Below, in pieces: positions 31,788 through 33,652 of a stretch of DNA of 33,652 nucleotides (positions are counted from its first letter, which is position 1; each line of letters begins with the position of its first letter). The stretch comes from Fragilaria radians (taxonomy: Eukaryota > Bacillariophyta > Fragilariophyceae > Fragilariales > Fragilariaceae). The notes under the pieces are model-generated. The model was not told the DNA's origin and did not search any database. It worked only from the letters and a program-made list of their open reading frames with translations. A program made the position numbers and the translations under genes. The stretch is from contig CAAAJI010000528.1 of the NCBI GenBank assembly GCA_900642245.1, positions 1-33,652 of the forward strand. The letters run 5' to 3'.

Positions 31788-33652
31788 ATGAACGGCTGGA
31801 TTGCTTTCCCGGCGCAGGCCGCCGCCGCGTTGCTGTTCATCGCGCTCATCCTGTGGCGACTGAAGGCCGGTGTCCGGCTTCCGGCGCAGCGGCTGATGCT
31901 GGCCGGTTTCGCGTTGACCGCCTGCTGGTCCTGGCTTGGCGCGATCTCGCCGGGCGCACCGCTCACCAACCTGGCGGAAACCTTCCGCAACATCACCTGG
32001 CTCGCGTTGCTGCACAGCCTTTCGGGCGGAGGCGAGTCGGTTGAACGCCAACGTGGCGTCCGACTGGTCTATGGCGCAATCGGCGCGGTGCTCGGACTCC
32101 AGCTGGTGGCCGACTTGCTGCCACTCGCTGCCGGGGTGGAGCCGACCCTTGCCGCCACCGCCGTGCTGCTTCGGATCACCGCCGCGGCCGGGTTCCTGGT
32201 GCTCGTCCACAATCTCTACGGCCAGGCCAACCCGGCAAGCCGCTCGGGGATTGCGATGGCGATGCTCGCGCTGGTCGCCACCTGGGGCTACGATCTCAAC
32301 CTCTACACCCTGGCCTATCTCGACCCGGGATCGAGCATGGGCCTGGCCGAGTGGCGTGGCGTTCTGGTTGCACTGACTGCGCCACTATTCGCGATCGGTG
32401 CAGGGCGCGCCGACGGGTGGCGGATTCATTTGTCCCGGGCGGCCACCTTTCAGTCGCTCTCGCTGCTCGCGATTTGCGCTTACTTCGCCACCATGACGAT
32501 CCTCGCCACCGCGCTGCGCGGCTCAGGATTCGACTGGTCCAGGCCAATCCTGGTCACCATGCTCAGTGGGATTACGGTGGCGGCGATGGTCTTGCTGCCG
32601 AGCCAGCGCGCGCGTGGGTGGGCGAAGGTCAAGCTAGCGAAGCATCTGTTCGAGCATCGCTACGACTATCGCACCGAATGGCTGCGTTTTGCCGATACCA
32701 TCGGCCGCTCCGGCTCGGACGTCGCGCCCCTTGGGGAGCGCCTGGTCAAGGCCTTCGCCGACATTCTGGACAGTCCCGGCGGATTGCTGCTGGTGATCGA
32801 CGATCAGGGCCAGGTCGACCAGGCCGCGGTGTGGAACTGGAACGGCCCCGGGTTCACCGCCGACGGCCTCGACCAGGCACGCTGGGCGGAACTGGAAAAT
32901 GATCCGAAAATCCTCGATTTCGATGCCTTGCGCCGCGGCGACCTGAATGGCGGATCGACCCTGCCAGTGCCGCCATGGCTGAACGACGGGGACGCCTGGT
33001 GCGGCGTGCCGCTGGTGCACGGGGGCCGCCTGACCGGGCTGGTGCTGCTTGCGGCGCCGGACTTCCGCCGAGCGCTTGACTGGGAAGATTTCGACCTGCT
33101 CAAGACGGCCGGCCGCCAAGCCGCGAGCAGCCTGGCCGAGGCCCATGGCCAGCAAGCTTTGGCGCAGGCCCAGCGGTTCGACGAGTTCAATCGTCGGTTC
33201 GCCTTCATCCTTCACGACGTGAAAAATCTGGTCAGTCAATTGTCGCTGGTTGCGCACAATGCCGCGCGCCACGCCGACAATCCCGAATTCCGCGCCGACA
33301 TGATCGCCACCCTGCGCAGCTCGGTGGGCAAGATGACCGACTTGCTCGCCCGCCTGACGCCGGAACCCGAGCAGCGCCCCGCGCGGCTCGAGCCCACCCC
33401 GTTGCGGCCGCTCGTCGCGGCCCTGGTTGCGGCACGCCGGGCGAGCCATGACGTCACATTGAGCGGCGACGGAAATCACTGGGTGCTGGCCGATCCGTTG
33501 TTGCTTGAGCAGGCGATCGGTCACCTGCTGCAGAATGCGGTCGATGCCAGTGCGCCCTCGCAGGCTGTCACGGTTCGCATGGGCGGCGACGGCAACGAGG
33601 TCACCATTGCGATTAATCGACCACGGACCCGGGTATGGACAGCGACTTCATC
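31788..33652 (+). CDS. prsK: PrsK, PEP-CTERM-system histidine kinase (3' end outside window; two small indels near the edge)
   Basis: The frame runs from ATG 31788 off the end of the window. Residues ~1-285 hold about eight membrane helices. A GAF-like region follows (~300-455, GGLLLVIDDQGQ...WCGVPLVHGGRLTGLVLL). The phospho-acceptor segment is FILHDVKNLVSQLSLVAHNA with His476, typical of PrsK, then the ATPase N-box LLQNAVDASAP. PrsK pairs with the NtrC-like regulator PrsR to control exopolysaccharide and PEP-CTERM surface proteins. The ATPase G-box appears split over frames: IDHGPG is readable from 33616 in the +1 frame and MDSDFI from 33635 in the +2 frame. Two extra bases (A33615 or A33616, and T33634) would explain this. 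The gene is partial here. Confidence 0.85.
   Translation, partial: MNGWIAFPAQAAAALLFIALILWRLKAGVRLPAQRLMLAGFALTACWSWLGAISPGAPLTNLAETFRNITWLALLHSLSGGGESVERQRGVRLVYGAIGAVLGLQLVADLLPLAAGVEPTLAATAVLLRITAAAGFLVLVHNLYGQANPASRSGIAMAMLALVATWGYDLNLYTLAYLDPGSSMGLAEWRGVLVALTAPLFAIGAGRADGWRIHLSRAATFQSLSLLAICAYFATMTILATALRGSGFDWSRPILVTMLSGITVAAMVLLPSQRARGWAKVKLAKHLFEHRYDYRTEWLRFADTIGRSGSDVAPLGERLVKAFADILDSPGGLLLVIDDQGQVDQAAVWNWNGPGFTADGLDQARWAELENDPKILDFDALRRGDLNGGSTLPVPPWLNDGDAWCGVPLVHGGRLTGLVLLAAPDFRRALDWEDFDLLKTAGRQAASSLAEAHGQQALAQAQRFDEFNRRFAFILHDVKNLVSQLSLVAHNAARHADNPEFRADMIATLRSSVGKMTDLLARLTPEPEQRPARLEPTPLRPLVAALVAARRASHDVTLSGDGNHWVLADPLLLEQAIGHLLQNAVDASAPSQAVTVRMGGDGNEVTIAINRPRTRVWTATS

Overview
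The window is high-GC DNA, densely coding on both strands. It most likely comes from a sphingomonad (Alphaproteobacteria, Sphingomonadales). The clues are a polynucleotide phosphorylase with a Gly/Arg/Asp-rich tail, a PrsK-type PEP-CTERM histidine kinase, a DUF4893 lipoprotein, a YpfJ-type metallopeptidase and CtrA-like boxes. This assignment rests on recalled family resemblance, not on a search.

Layout. 1-700: 3' end of pnp, two hairpins and an intrinsic terminator. 0.7-4.8 kb: a small J-domain membrane protein, then a minus-strand SDR / alpha-beta hydrolase / cupin lipoprotein operon divergent from a LysR regulator. 4.85-5.52 kb: a broken double-HTH gene between copies of an 11-bp repeat. 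5.53-10.1 kb: a trp operon (trpD-trpCF-trpB-trpA) preceded by a candidate Trp-rich leader peptide and attenuator. 10.2-11.2 kb: an exported L,D-transpeptidase. 11.25-18.8 kb: a complete histidine pathway, led by a TrpR/YerC-like regulator with a palindrome at its start: hisG-hisD-hisCB (fused)-hisH-hisA-hisF-hisIE, then hisN (IMPase-type phosphatase) convergent with the end of the operon. 18.9-25.0 kb: a signalling island with a PP2C phosphatase, a transmembrane Ser/Thr kinase, a TIR-FHA protein and a TPR-SLOG-like-class III cyclase protein, with CtrA-like boxes in front of the kinase/phosphatase pair and the TIR-FHA gene. 25.1-33.65 kb: tRNA-Ala(CGC), a CurA-like oxidoreductase, a frameshifted membrane-anchored protein, a zinc metallopeptidase, 3-hydroxybutyrate dehydrogenase, a DUF4893 lipoprotein, an M20 amidohydrolase, an aldo/keto reductase and the 5' part of prsK.

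Three things stand out. (1) The trp and his operons look gammaproteobacterial in gene order, fusions (TrpCF, HisIE) and sequence motifs. The his operon also carries a HisC-HisB fusion lacking the HAD phosphatase domain that enteric HisB has at that place, with a separate HisN beside it. (2) The kinase / phosphatase / TIR-FHA / TPR-SLOG-cyclase island is the best candidate for an undescribed system. (3) At least six genes (LysR regulator, double-HTH gene, hisG, hisH, the 26.4-kb membrane protein, prsK) carry small frameshifts in otherwise well-preserved reading frames. This points to base-level sequence errors more than to decay, but it needs raw-read confirmation.
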